This document shows, piece after piece, positions 16,695 to 26,258 of a stretch of 64,000 nt of DNA; position 1 is the stretch's first letter; the number at the start of each line of letters is the position of its first letter. The position numbers were made by a program, and so were the translations under genes. The DNA is from Tropicibacter oceani (GTDB lineage Bacteria > Pseudomonadota > Alphaproteobacteria > Rhodobacterales > Rhodobacteraceae): contig NZ_CP124616.1 of NCBI RefSeq assembly GCF_029958925.1, forward strand, positions 310,001 to 374,000, written 5' to 3'. The notes under the pieces were generated by a model, which did no database searches, had not been told where the DNA came from, and saw nothing but the letters and a program-made list of their open reading frames with translations.

Positions 16695-16979
16695 TCAGGA
16701 AACGACGGCCCCGTACAGCGCAGCAAGGCGACGCAGGGCGCGGCTGATCCACCCAGTGCGGGGACGCGGTGAACGACGCCCGGGGGCAAGATCCCGCGCC
16801 GCCAGCGCCACGATTCTGCGACCACGCGCGATGTCGGCAAGATCGATCTGCAAGGGCAGGCTCCTGTTGGTTGAAACCGCCATTCTGGCCCGTGCCGCGG
16901 CTTCTGCCGCTTGATGACGCAACTGATACATCAGCCCCCGCATTCTGACCAGTTTCCGGACAGGTAAAATCTGCCGCAA
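16695..16979 (-). CDS. Small basic alpha-helical protein (94 aa, TTG start)
   Basis: AAGGAGGG is 9 nt upstream of a TTG codon at 16979, which decides this start; an internal ATG (MYQLRHQAAEAAARARM) is the alternative. The protein is Arg/Ala rich, with IDLADIARGRRIVALAARDL in the middle and WISRALRRLAALYGA at the end. The last motif recalls the helical DUF1127-type proteins, but the fit is weak. Function unknown. Confidence 0.5.
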   Translation of the reverse strand: MRQILPVRKLVRMRGLMYQLRHQAAEAAARARMAVSTNRSLPLQIDLADIARGRRIVALAARDLAPGRRSPRPRTGWISRALRRLAALYGAVVS

Positions 16980-17086
16980 ATGGACAAACCCTCCTTGCCT
17001 TTCGAATGGGTCCCTTAAGAAAGCGGAAAGGACGACGCGGTGCCCCGCGCCGTCCCCTGTTGCATTTCAGCCAGGTCCTGGACCTG

Positions 17087-18109
17087 TCAGCCTTTCTTGA
17101 GGGCGCGCTGGCCCAGAAGCTCGGCAATCTGCACGGCGTTCAGCGCCGCGCCCTTGCGCAGGTTGTCGGACACGCACCACAGGTTCAGGCCGTTGTCGAT
17201 GGTCGAATCCTGACGGATACGGCTGATGAAGGTGGCGAAATCGCCGACGCATTCCTTGGGCGTGACGTAGCCACCGTTCTCGCGCTTGTCGATCACCACG
17301 ATGCCCGGCGCTTCGCGCAGGATATCGCGCGCTTCGTCTTCGTCCAAATGATCCTCGGTCTCGATGTTGATCGCTTCGGAGTGGCCGACAAAGACCGGCA
17401 CGCGCACGCAGGTTGCGGTGACCTTGATCGACGGATCGACGATCTTCTTGGTTTCGGCAACCATCTTCCATTCTTCCTTGGTCGACCCGTCTTCCATGAA
17501 GACGTCGATATGCGGAATGACGTTAAAGGCGATTTCCTTGGTGAACTTCGAGGCCGGGACGTCCTTGATCGGGTTGTAGACCGCCTTGGTCTGTTCCCAC
17601 AGCTCGTCCATGCCCTCTTTGCCCGCGCCCGAAACCGACTGGTAGGTCGACACGACGACGCGCTTGATCCGGGCGCGGTCATGCAGCGGCTTGAGCGCGA
17701 CAACCATCTGCGCGGTCGAACAGTTCGGGTTCGCGATGATGTTCTTCTTGGTATAGCCCATGATCGCATCGCCGTTCACCTCGGGCACGATCAGCGGAAC
17801 GTCCGGGTCGTAGCGGTACAGCGACGAGTTGTCGATCACCACGCAGCCGGATTTGGCGGCCTTGGGCGCGTATTCCTTGGTTGCTTCGGACCCGACGGCA
17901 AAAAGCGCCATGTCCCAACCGGTGAAATCAAAGGTGGCCAGATCCTTGGTCTTGAGGGTCTTGTCGCCGAAAGAGACTTCGGTCCCGATGGATTTGCGCG
18001 ATGCCAGCGCGGCGATCTCGTCCACGGGGAACTCGCGCTCGGCGAGGATGTTCAGCATTTCGCGGCCCACGTTGCCCGTGGCGCCTACGACGACGACCCT
18101 ATAGCCCAT
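17087..18109 (-). CDS. asd: Aspartate-semialdehyde dehydrogenase (340 aa)
   Basis: Second step of the aspartate pathway to Lys, Thr, Met and diaminopimelate, NADPH-dependent. The N-terminal Rossmann motif is VVVGATGNVGREML, the catalytic Cys lies in NPNCSTAQMVVAL, and the catalytic His region is VPVFVGHSEAINIE. Start at 18109 (MGYRVVV) because GGAGG lies just upstream; the ATG at 18121 overlaps that site. Confidence 0.96.
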   Translation of the reverse strand: MGYRVVVVGATGNVGREMLNILAEREFPVDEIAALASRKSIGTEVSFGDKTLKTKDLATFDFTGWDMALFAVGSEATKEYAPKAAKSGCVVIDNSSLYRYDPDVPLIVPEVNGDAIMGYTKKNIIANPNCSTAQMVVALKPLHDRARIKRVVVSTYQSVSGAGKEGMDELWEQTKAVYNPIKDVPASKFTKEIAFNVIPHIDVFMEDGSTKEEWKMVAETKKIVDPSIKVTATCVRVPVFVGHSEAINIETEDHLDEDEARDILREAPGIVVIDKRENGGYVTPKECVGDFATFISRIRQDSTIDNGLNLWCVSDNLRKGAALNAVQIAELLGQRALKKG

Positions 18110-18512
18110 TTGGCCCTCCATTAGGTTCTGGTCTGCGCACGGACGTCGATGCCCGTACGACTGGCGCGCTCCTTACAGGGAAGCGACGTCAGGTGAAAGG
18201 GCGTGTTTCAACCTCTTTGCCACTGTGTTTTTCCGGTTCGGCCCGGCCTTGTGCGCGCCGATTTTTTCGACGCGTGGGAACAAAGCGGCAAAACTGGCGC
18301 AAAATTGATCAATTCCGGTGGAAATCCGCCCGTTTATGCAGGTGCAGAAAATCCGGACTTGCTTCATAATTGGGCGATCAATTAGAACAGTCGTGGAAGT
18401 TTCTGCTTCCCGCTTGGCGGGAGTCGCGCCAGGTGCGGACCCGTCTTACAAAAACAAGAACAAGGTGCGTCCGACCACCGAAAAGGTGGCGTCGCTGGGG
18501 ACATTCGCGCAA
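18110..18512. promoter_or_regulatory. Divergent region between asd and the CapD-like gene
   Basis: About 400 nt holding both promoters. A reading frame continues upstream of my chosen CapD start to 18318, but this N-terminal extension is unlike the family, so I treat it as leader. The stretch 18300-18390 is AT-richer than its surroundings. I see no clear repressor site. Confidence 0.4.
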
Positions 18513-20381
18513 ATGTTTTACGAACTCGTCACGGCCCTGTCCCGCAAACAGAAGCAAGTCGTGTTCAGCGCCATCGACGCGGTCTTTATCCTGATCGCCT
18601 TTTTCCTTGCCCTTGCGCTTGAATCCTCGGTCGACGCCAACTGGGCCACGGCCAGCGCGAACCTGCCGCTGATTGCCGGGCTTGTGGTCGTCGGAACCGC
18701 CATTTCGTGGTGGCTGGGTCTGCCCACGATCAAGCTGGCGGCCTATGAAACACGCGGCATCGTGCGCACCGGCGGCTATGCCGGCCTTTTGGGGCTGGCC
18801 GGGATCGCCATGGATGCGGCGATGGGCGCACGCCTGCCTGTCCCCGTGTTCCTGATCTTTACCCTGCTTCTGGTGGTGCTGGCCGCCGCCTGGCGCATGG
18901 CGCTTTTGCAGGTGACGATCCAGATCTATCGCCGGGGCAAGACCCGGATGCGCGTGCTGATCTACGGCGCGGGCCAGACCGGTCAGCAGCTTGTCGCGGC
19001 GCTGCGTCAGGACAATTCGATTCACGCCGTCGCCTTTGTCGACGACAACCCGACGCTGCAAAGCTCGATGATTTCCGGCCTGCGCATCCATTCCCCTGCC
19101 CGGATCAAGGATCTGGTGGTCGAAAAGGACATCGACCGCGTTGTTCTGGCGATGCCCTCGATGCGCCCGCCGCAGCTGGCGCGAATCGCCCACCGGGTGC
19201 GCAGCATCGGCTGCGAGGTGCATGCACTGCCGTCCTTTGCCGAACTGATCGGCAAGGATGATCTGGAAAGCCGCGTCTCGCCGGTGTCGCTGGACGATCT
19301 TCTGGGCCGCAACCGGCTTGAAAACGAACTGCCCGGCGTCAGCCATGCCTATAGCGGTCGCCGCATCCTGGTGTCCGGGGCCGGCGGGTCGATCGGATCC
19401 GAGCTGTGCCGCCAGCTGATCGCCTGCAAACCAGATTGCATCGTGCTGGTCGAACATTCCGAACTGGCGCTATACAACATCGACAAGGAACTGCGCGATC
19501 TCAGCGCCGGCCTGAAGATCGTTCCGGTCCTCGGCTCGGTCCTGAACGAAAACCTGATGCGCGACGTCCTGCTTGCGCACAAGGTCGACGTCGTCCTGCA
19601 TGCCGCCGCCTACAAGCACCTGCCGCTGGTGGAATGCAACCCGCTTGCCGGTCTCAAGAACAACGTGCTGGGCACCAAGGTGCTGGCCGATGTGTCGCGT
19701 GAAACCGGGGTGGAACGGTTCATCCTCGTGTCTTCGGACAAGGCGGTGCGCCCGACCAACGTCATGGGCGCGTCCAAGCGTCTGGCCGAACTGCTGGTAC
19801 AGGATCTGGCGACGCGCAGCTCGGGTACCCGGTTTTCCATGGTGCGTTTCGGGAACGTCCTTGGGTCCAGCGGATCGGTGATCCCGCTGTTCGAGGAACA
19901 GATTGCCCGCGGCGGCCCCGTGACACTGACCCATGGCGAGGTCACGCGCTATTTCATGACCATTTCCGAAGCGGCGCGGCTGGTTCTTCTGGCCGGGTCC
20001 TTTGCCCGCGGCGGCGATGTCTTCGTGCTCGACATGGGCGACCCGGTGCCGATCGCCAAGCTGGCCCGCCAGATGATCGAAGGCGCTGGGTACACCGTGC
20101 GCGACGCGGAAAACCCGCATGGCGACATCGAAATCGCCGTGACGGGCCTGCGTCCGGGCGAAAAGCTGCACGAAGAGCTGTTGATTTCCCCTGACATGCT
20201 GACCACCCCGCACGCCAAGATCCTGCGCGCCCAAGAGGGGTATCTGTCGGAATTCGAAATCGCCACCGCGCTCAAGGACCTGCGCCACGCGGTGGAAACC
20301 CGCGACGAGGCCGCGGCGCGTGCCGTGATCTCGCGCTGGGTCGAACAGGGCGCAATGCCCGAGGCCGCCCAGAGCACCTGA
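18513..20381 (+). CDS. CapD/FlaA1-like nucleoside-diphosphate-sugar epimerase/dehydratase (about 622 aa)
   Basis: A membrane-anchored UDP-sugar 4,6-dehydratase/epimerase for surface polysaccharide precursors. Four hydrophobic helices (about residues 15-140) are followed by a first Rossmann domain (VLIYGAGQTGQQLV) and the catalytic SDR domain (ILVSGAGGSIGSELCRQL). The active-site region SSDKAVRPTNVMGASK has Met in place of the usual Tyr, as in this subfamily. ATG at 18513 (MFYELVTALSRKQK) matches the family start; starts up to 18318 remain possible. Confidence 0.88.
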   Translation: MFYELVTALSRKQKQVVFSAIDAVFILIAFFLALALESSVDANWATASANLPLIAGLVVVGTAISWWLGLPTIKLAAYETRGIVRTGGYAGLLGLAGIAMDAAMGARLPVPVFLIFTLLLVVLAAAWRMALLQVTIQIYRRGKTRMRVLIYGAGQTGQQLVAALRQDNSIHAVAFVDDNPTLQSSMISGLRIHSPARIKDLVVEKDIDRVVLAMPSMRPPQLARIAHRVRSIGCEVHALPSFAELIGKDDLESRVSPVSLDDLLGRNRLENELPGVSHAYSGRRILVSGAGGSIGSELCRQLIACKPDCIVLVEHSELALYNIDKELRDLSAGLKIVPVLGSVLNENLMRDVLLAHKVDVVLHAAAYKHLPLVECNPLAGLKNNVLGTKVLADVSRETGVERFILVSSDKAVRPTNVMGASKRLAELLVQDLATRSSGTRFSMVRFGNVLGSSGSVIPLFEEQIARGGPVTLTHGEVTRYFMTISEAARLVLLAGSFARGGDVFVLDMGDPVPIAKLARQMIEGAGYTVRDAENPHGDIEIAVTGLRPGEKLHEELLISPDMLTTPHAKILRAQEGYLSEFEIATALKDLRHAVETRDEAAARAVISRWVEQGAMPEAAQST

Positions 20382-20399
20382 GCGGCCGGGCCGGGGTTT

Positions 20400-21242
20400 T
20401 CAGCGCCCCGGAATGTCGTCGCGCGCCGGCGCCGGATCCCAGTTGGCAATGATCTCGTCCGCCTCTTCGGCGGTTTCGACAAAGCGGAACAGGTCCAGGT
20501 CTTCGGGGCTGATGGTGCCCGCTTCGGACAGCGCGTCCCAGTTGATGATGCCTTCCCAGAACTTGCGTCCGAACAGCAGGAAGGGCACCCGCTTCATCCG
20601 GCCGGTCTGGATCAGGGTCAGCGATTCGAACATCTCGTCCAGGGTGCCAAAACCGCCCGGGAACACGCAGATCGCCCGCGCCCGCATCAGGAAATGCATC
20701 TTGCGGATCGCAAAGTAGTGAAAGTTGAAGGACAATTCAGGCGTCACATAGGGGTTCGGCGCCTGTTCGTGCGGCAGCACGATGTTCAACCCGATGGAAA
20801 CGCCGCCTTCTTCCTCGGCGCCCTGGTTGCCGGCCTCCATCACGCCGGGGCCGCCGCCGGTGCAGATCACATAGTCACGGTTCCCCGTCGCCTTGGAACG
20901 GCGTGTCATCAGCCGGGCAAAGCTGCGCGCCTCGTCGTAGAAATGCGACAGCTCGGCCAGAGTCTTTGTGCGGGCCGTGTCCTTGTTCGCGGGGGACGGA
21001 ATGCGCGCGCCGCCAAACAGGACGATGGTTGAATCGATCTTGTGCTGGTCCAGCAGCATGTCGAACTTGAGCAGTTCCAGCTGAAGCCGGACCGGGCGCA
21101 GTTCATCCAGGCACATGAAATCTTCGTCCGCAAAGGCCAGCCGATAGCTGGGGGAACGGGTCTGCGGCGTGACCGGGACATGTTCGGCGGTATCGCGGTC
21201 CAGGTGGGCATCGCGGAAAGGGCTTCGGCGGTCTTCGGTCAT
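20400..21242 (-). CDS. LOG-family (TIGR00730) protein, putative nucleoside monophosphate phosphoribohydrolase (280 aa)
   Basis: The conserved GGGPGVMEAGNQGA and PGGFGTLDEMFE motifs identify the Lonely Guy family, which cleaves N-glycosidic bonds of (cytokinin) nucleoside 5'-monophosphates. An N-terminal extension of about 70 residues precedes the core. It is convergent with the CapD-like gene and divergent from the dehydratase gene at 21312. The natural bacterial substrate is uncertain. Confidence 0.88.
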   Translation of the reverse strand: MTEDRRSPFRDAHLDRDTAEHVPVTPQTRSPSYRLAFADEDFMCLDELRPVRLQLELLKFDMLLDQHKIDSTIVLFGGARIPSPANKDTARTKTLAELSHFYDEARSFARLMTRRSKATGNRDYVICTGGGPGVMEAGNQGAEEEGGVSIGLNIVLPHEQAPNPYVTPELSFNFHYFAIRKMHFLMRARAICVFPGGFGTLDEMFESLTLIQTGRMKRVPFLLFGRKFWEGIINWDALSEAGTISPEDLDLFRFVETAEEADEIIANWDPAPARDDIPGR

Positions 21243-21311
21243 TGTTCGGCGTCCTTGTTACTCATGCCCCACGACTATAGCCTTGGCGGACAAAGCGCCA
21301 GTGAGGGCAGG

Positions 21312-22229
21312 ATGGACTGGAAATCAGAAATCGAAAGCGCCGCAGCGCGGATCAAAGGGCATGTGGTGCAAACCCCCGTCATGCGATCGGATGCCCTGTG
21401 GGACCGCGATATCGAGCTGAAGCTGGAACACCTTCAGCACACCGGCAGTTTCAAGGCGCGCGGGGCCTTCAACACGCTGACCGCGCTGGATGTTCCCGCG
21501 GGCGGCGTCGTTGCGGCCTCGGGCGGGAACCACGGGGCCGCGGTGGCCTTTGCCGCGAGCCGTCTGGGACACCGTGCGCGCATTTTCGTGCCCGAAATCG
21601 CCGGCCCCTCCAAGATCGCGCTGATCGAACGCACCGGGGCCGATCTGACGGTGGTTCCGGGCGAATATGCCGACGCGCTGGCGCTGGCCCAACGCTACGA
21701 GGCAGAACAGGGCGCGATGCAGGTGCATGCCTATGACGCGCCGCATACCGTTGCCGGACAGGGCACCGTGCTTCGCGAATGGGAGGCACAGGGCCTTGAG
21801 GCCGACACCCTGCTGATCGCCGTCGGCGGCGGCGGGCTGATCGCCGGGGCGCTGGCCTGGGCGCAGGGCGCGCGCAAGATCGTCGCCGTCGAACCCATGA
21901 GCTGCTGCGCCCTTGCCAAGGCACTTGAGGCTGGTGAACCGGTCGATGTTCCGGTGTCGGGCGTCGCGGCGAATGCGCTGGGGGCGCGGCGGATCGGGTC
22001 GATCTGTTTCGATTTGGCCCGGCAAAAGGAAACCAAGGTGGCACTGGTGCCCGATGGCGCCATCCTTCAGGCGCAGATGGCGCTGTGGCAAAGCCATCGG
22101 GTTTTGGTCGAACCGGCGGGCGCCTGCGCGCTGGCGGCCCTGCAATGGGGCGCCTATGTCCCAGACCCCGGCGAACGGGTGGCCGTACTGCTGTGCGGCG
22201 GCAATATCGCCCCGGACCCCCTGGGCTGA
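21312..22229 (+). CDS. PLP-dependent threonine/serine dehydratase (305 aa)
   Basis: Fold type II PLP enzyme. Lys48 in GSFKARGAF binds PLP, SGGNHG (70-75) and the Gly-rich loop AVGGGGLIAG hold the cofactor. It lacks the ACT regulatory domain of biosynthetic IlvA, so it is a short catabolic-type dehydratase or a related racemase. ATG at 21312 has GAGG upstream. A strong terminator follows. Confidence 0.88.
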   Translation: MDWKSEIESAAARIKGHVVQTPVMRSDALWDRDIELKLEHLQHTGSFKARGAFNTLTALDVPAGGVVAASGGNHGAAVAFAASRLGHRARIFVPEIAGPSKIALIERTGADLTVVPGEYADALALAQRYEAEQGAMQVHAYDAPHTVAGQGTVLREWEAQGLEADTLLIAVGGGGLIAGALAWAQGARKIVAVEPMSCCALAKALEAGEPVDVPVSGVAANALGARRIGSICFDLARQKETKVALVPDGAILQAQMALWQSHRVLVEPAGACALAALQWGAYVPDPGERVAVLLCGGNIAPDPLG

Positions 22230-22252
22230 CGACAGCACGGCAGCGCAACCAT

Positions 22253-22278
22253 GGCGGCACCCCGGTGCCGCCTTTTTT
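22253..22278 (+). terminator. Rho-independent terminator
   Basis: GGCGGCACC / GGTGCCGCC forms an 8-9 bp stem with a tiny loop, followed at once by six Ts (22273-22278). It lies 24 nt after the dehydratase stop and insulates it from the iron operon. Confidence 0.88.
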
Positions 22279-22314
22279 GGGCCCACGCCCCTTGCCTTAG
22301 TATTTTTATCGGAA

Positions 22315-22339
22315 TTGACACGTCTGACTGTTTTTGTCA
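22315..22339 (+). promoter_or_regulatory. Promoter with iron-rhodo-box (putative RirA site)
   Basis: A perfect -35 TTGACA lies at 22315-22320. Five nucleotides further, TGA-N9-TCA occurs at 22325-22339, as part of the inverted repeat CTGAC-N7-GTCAG. TGA-N9-TCA is the published consensus of the iron-rhodo-box bound by the Fe-S regulator RirA in alphaproteobacteria. Placement in the -35/-10 spacer would repress the imelysin operon when iron is plentiful. The -10 box (around 22338-22346) is poor. Confidence 0.7.
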
Positions 22340-22419
22340 GTTATTCAGCGACTCGCTTCGGATCGCAGGGCAAAGCGCGATTTGCCGCCGGATCGGGCGC
22401 TCTGGAACGAAAGGACAGG

Positions 22420-23682
22420 ATGAGCATGACACGCATGATTTCAACGACGGCCCTACTGATAGGCATCGCGGCCCCGGCGCTGGCGGACAAGGCAGGTGTC
22501 CTTGAAACCTATTCCAACATTGCTCAGGCGACCTATGAGGACAGCCTGCTGAAAGCCCGCGACCTGAAAGGCGCCGTCGATGCGCTGTTGGCCAACCCCG
22601 GCCCCGAAACTCTGGGCGCTGCCCGGACCGCATGGCTGCAGGCCCGCGTTCCCTATCAGCAGTCCGAGGCATTCCGCTTTGGCAACCCCATCGTCGACGA
22701 CTGGGAAGGCAAGGTAAACGCCTGGCCGCTGGACGAAGGGCTGATCGACTATGTCGACGCCTCTTATGGCGGGCCGAGCGATGAAAACGACTATGCCGCG
22801 CTGAACGTGGTGGCAACGCTGGTCTTTACCCTGTCCGGCCAAGAGGTGGACGCAACTCTGATCACCCCTGCCCTGCTGGCCGATACCCTGCACGAGGCCG
22901 ACGCGGTCGAGGCCAATGTCGCCACCGGCTATCACGCCATCGAATTCCTGCTGTGGGGGCAGGATCTGAACGGCACGGCGCATGGCGCAGGCAACCGCCC
23001 CTGGACCGACTATGCCGAGGCAGAGGCCTGCACCAACGGCAATTGCGACCGCCGGGGCGCATACCTGTCCGCCGCGACCGATCTGCTGATTTCGGACCTG
23101 CAGTACATGACGGCGCAATGGGCGGCGGATGGCGCGGCGCGCGATGCGCTGATGGCAGACCCGGACGCCGGGATCGTCGCCATGCTGACCGGTATGGGAT
23201 CGCTGTCCTACGGCGAACAGGCGGGCGAACGGATGAAGCTGGGCGTCATGCTGAACGACCCCGAGGAAGAACATGACTGTTTTTCCGACAACACCCACAA
23301 CAGCCACTTTTACGACGGCATGGGCATCCGCAACGTCTATTTCGGCGAATATGTCCGCGCCGACGGCAGCACCGTGTCGGGTGAAAGCCTGTCTTCGCTG
23401 GTGGCCGAGGTCGCGCCCGAGGTCGACGCCGAACTGCGCGCCAACCTGAACCAGACGATGGTCGAACTGGGCCAGATCAAGGCCGCCGCCGAAGCCGGCT
23501 TTTCCTATGACCAGATGCTGGAACGCGGCAACAAGGCCGGAGAAGAGCTGATCCTGTCGGCAGTCGATGCGCTGGTCACCCAGACCCGGTCGATCGAACG
23601 CGCGGTCACGGCGCTTGGGCTGGACCAGATCGGCTTTGAAGGGTCGGACAGCCTCGACAATCCCAACGCCGTTTTCCAGTAA
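22420..23682 (+). CDS. Imelysin-family periplasmic protein, IrpA-like (420 aa)
   Basis: Signal peptide MSMTRMISTTALLIGIAAPALA. The imelysin (peptidase M75) motif GxHxxE is present as GYHAIEFLLWGQD, and a second conserved block EEEHDCFSDNTHNSHFYDG follows. Family members are iron-regulated and probably bind or deliver iron at the cell surface rather than act as peptidases. It is the first gene behind a putative RirA-controlled promoter, with a CxxCH protein, a second imelysin and a DUF1513 protein downstream. Confidence 0.92.
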   Translation: MSMTRMISTTALLIGIAAPALADKAGVLETYSNIAQATYEDSLLKARDLKGAVDALLANPGPETLGAARTAWLQARVPYQQSEAFRFGNPIVDDWEGKVNAWPLDEGLIDYVDASYGGPSDENDYAALNVVATLVFTLSGQEVDATLITPALLADTLHEADAVEANVATGYHAIEFLLWGQDLNGTAHGAGNRPWTDYAEAEACTNGNCDRRGAYLSAATDLLISDLQYMTAQWAADGAARDALMADPDAGIVAMLTGMGSLSYGEQAGERMKLGVMLNDPEEEHDCFSDNTHNSHFYDGMGIRNVYFGEYVRADGSTVSGESLSSLVAEVAPEVDAELRANLNQTMVELGQIKAAAEAGFSYDQMLERGNKAGEELILSAVDALVTQTRSIERAVTALGLDQIGFEGSDSLDNPNAVFQ

Positions 23683-23734
23683 AGCCAGCTCCGGGGCGGT
23701 GTCGCGCGGCCCCGGACAACCAAAGGTCCCGCCG

Positions 23735-25276
23735 ATGTACCGCAGCCTCTGCCTTTTTGCCGTTCTTGTCAGTTCCAGCGCAGGGGCCGCGCCGCCCGAC
23801 CTGGCGGACCATCACCTGAACGTGCTGCCGCGCACACAGGCCGAAACGGCCCGGATTGATGCCGCCACGGCCCGCGCCACCGACTTCACGACGCCCGAAG
23901 CCTTCGAGGCCAATCAGGGCGGCGCCGCGACCGTCCGCGCCCGCAGCGATGCCGACGCCTTTTCGCAGTCCTCGGCCAATATCTCGTTCGAGGGTGAATT
24001 GAATTTCAAGCTGGGCAACGGGCTGTTCCGCAAGCTCTGGGTCTCGTCGCCGTCCTCCACTCTGGCCTCGGATGGGCTGGGGCCCTTGTTCAACGCGCGC
24101 TCGTGCCAGCGGTGCCACCTGAAGGACGGCCGCGGCCATCCCCCCGAGGCGTCCGATGACAGCCGCGTTTCCATGTTCCTGCGCCTGTCGGTTCCCGCCG
24201 CGCCGCAGGACGAAATGACCGAAATCGAACGCTACCTTGCGGCGCTGGATGGCCAGGTCGACCGCACCCGGCCCGACCCAATGCTGGGCGGCCAGCTTCA
24301 GGATCTGGCCCTGCCCGGTCATGCACCCGAAGGACAAATGCACATCGACTACGAGGAAATCGCAGTCGATCTGTCGGGCGGCGACACCGTATCCCTGCGC
24401 CGCCCGACCTATCGTGTCGCGGGGCCCGGCTATGGGGCCTTGCGGCACGATTTGCAGCTTAGCCCGCGTGTCGCGCCACCGATGATCGGGCTTGGCCTGA
24501 TCGAGGCGATCCCGGCAAGCGACATCCTGCGCGCCGAAGACCCCGATGACACCGATGGCGATGGTATTTCCGGGCGCGCCCAGATCGTATGGTCGACCGA
24601 ATTCGATCAGCCGATGTTGGGCCGCTTTGGCTGGAAGGCCGGAATGCCGACCGTTCGCGAACAATCCGCCGCCGCCTTTTCCGGCGATATCGGCATTTCC
24701 ACCCCGCTGTTCCCCGCTGCCGCCGGCGATTGCACGCAGGGCCAGTCTGCCTGTCTGGACGCCCCGCACGGCGACGGCGATGCGCGCGGCACCGAGATCG
24801 ACTCCGAAGGGCTGGATCTTGTGACCTTTTACAGCCGCAACCTTGCCGTTCCCGCCCGCCGGAATCCGGACGATCCGCAGGTGCTGCGCGGCAAGCAGGT
24901 GTTCTATGAAACCGGCTGCACCGCCTGTCACACGCCCAAATTCGTCACCCATCGGCTGGACGACGACAGCCCGCAAAGCTTTCAGCTGATCTGGCCTTAC
25001 TCGGACCTGCTTCTGCACGACATGGGCGACGGTCTGGCCGATGATCGCCCCGAAGGCCGCGCCAACGGGCGCGAATGGCGCACCCCGCCGCTTTGGGGCA
25101 TTGGCCTGACCCGTCAGGTGAACGGCCACGACTATTACCTGCACGACGGGCGGGCGCGGTCCCTGCTCGAGGCGATCCTGTGGCACGGCGGTGAAGCCGA
25201 GCCCGCCAAAGCCCGGGTGGTCCAGATGCCCCCGGCCGACCGCGCCGCCCTGATCGAATTCCTGGAGAGCCTGTGA
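23735..25276 (+). CDS. Di-haem oxidoreductase, putative thiol oxidoreductase / IrpB-like (513 aa)
   Basis: A signal peptide (MYRSLCLFAVLVSSSAGAA) is followed by two c-type haem sites, CQRCH early and CTACH late. The family (DHOR, related to MauG/cytochrome c peroxidases) acts in the periplasm. An acidic DDTDGDGISGR loop looks like a calcium site. The gene follows the imelysin gene by 52 nt and its stop overlaps the next start (TGATG). A redox role in iron acquisition is inferred from context. Confidence 0.92.
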   Translation: MYRSLCLFAVLVSSSAGAAPPDLADHHLNVLPRTQAETARIDAATARATDFTTPEAFEANQGGAATVRARSDADAFSQSSANISFEGELNFKLGNGLFRKLWVSSPSSTLASDGLGPLFNARSCQRCHLKDGRGHPPEASDDSRVSMFLRLSVPAAPQDEMTEIERYLAALDGQVDRTRPDPMLGGQLQDLALPGHAPEGQMHIDYEEIAVDLSGGDTVSLRRPTYRVAGPGYGALRHDLQLSPRVAPPMIGLGLIEAIPASDILRAEDPDDTDGDGISGRAQIVWSTEFDQPMLGRFGWKAGMPTVREQSAAAFSGDIGISTPLFPAAAGDCTQGQSACLDAPHGDGDARGTEIDSEGLDLVTFYSRNLAVPARRNPDDPQVLRGKQVFYETGCTACHTPKFVTHRLDDDSPQSFQLIWPYSDLLLHDMGDGLADDRPEGRANGREWRTPPLWGIGLTRQVNGHDYYLHDGRARSLLEAILWHGGEAEPAKARVVQMPPADRAALIEFLESL

Positions 25277-26256
25277 TGCGCGCCCTGATCCTGTCCTTGC
25301 TGATTACCCCGCCTGCCATGGCCGGGGTGCCCGAAACCGTCGCGCAGCACATCCTGCCCGGCGTGGCCGCCTTTGCCGAAGGCACCGAAGCGTTGCGGCA
25401 GGCCGCCGCCGACGATTGCCGGGCAACGGCGCTGCACCCCGCCTACCAGAAGGCTTTTGACGCCTGGATGGGCCTGGCGCATCTTCAGTTCGGTCCGCTG
25501 GAACAGGACGGGCGCAGCCTGACGATTGCCTTCTGGCCGGACACCCGTGGCCTGATCCCCAAAACCGTGTCCAACCTGGTCACAACCCGTGACGCGGCCG
25601 CGCTGGACCCCGACAGCTTTGCCGAGGTGTCCATCGCCGGGCGCGGGCTGTTCGCGCTGGAGCTGATGCTGTTCGACCCGACGCTGTCGGACTATGGCCC
25701 GCTCGATCACGGCTGTGTTCTGGTGCAGGCCATGACCGCCGATCTGGCGCGGACCGGGCAGGCCCTGCGCGGCGACTGGGACAGCTTTGCCAAGGTGTTG
25801 AACACCGCCGGGGCGCCCGGCAACACGACCTACCTAAGCCCGGACGAAGCGGCGCAAACGCTGTACACCGCCCTTCTAAGCGGCCTGGAGTTCACCGAAG
25901 ACCAGCGGCTTGGCCGGCCGCTTGGCACGTTCGACCGCCCCCGCCCCACCCGCGCCGAAGCAAGGCGGTCGGGGCGGTCCCTGCGCAACGTGGTCCTGTC
26001 GCTGACCGCGCTGCACGATCTGGCCCGCCACCTGTCCGACCAGCCCATACCGCGTACGGATGCGGCCTTTGAAACGGCGCTGTCGCAGGCCAAGGATCTG
26101 GATGATGCGACTTTTGACGGGGTCAGCGATCCGGCTGCGCGGCTGAAGATCGAGGTGTTGCAGCAATCCATCGGCTTTGTCCGCGATGCCATTCAGGGCG
26201 AAATCGGCAGCGCCCTTGGCCTGACTGCCGGCTTCAATTCCCAGGACGGAGACTGA
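25276..26256 (+). CDS. Second imelysin-family protein (326 aa)
   Basis: Signal peptide MRALILSLLITPPAMAG. The sequence keeps imelysin landmarks (AFDAWMGLAHLQFGPLEQDGR, LEVLQQSIGFVRD-type C-terminus) but the GxHxxE position reads GRGLFALELMLF, so the His is missing. Start is the ATG overlapping the preceding stop by one nucleotide. Probably a paralogue with a partner or changed ligand-binding role. Confidence 0.87.
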   Translation: MRALILSLLITPPAMAGVPETVAQHILPGVAAFAEGTEALRQAAADDCRATALHPAYQKAFDAWMGLAHLQFGPLEQDGRSLTIAFWPDTRGLIPKTVSNLVTTRDAAALDPDSFAEVSIAGRGLFALELMLFDPTLSDYGPLDHGCVLVQAMTADLARTGQALRGDWDSFAKVLNTAGAPGNTTYLSPDEAAQTLYTALLSGLEFTEDQRLGRPLGTFDRPRPTRAEARRSGRSLRNVVLSLTALHDLARHLSDQPIPRTDAAFETALSQAKDLDDATFDGVSDPAARLKIEVLQQSIGFVRDAIQGEIGSALGLTAGFNSQDGD

Positions 26257-26258
26257 CC

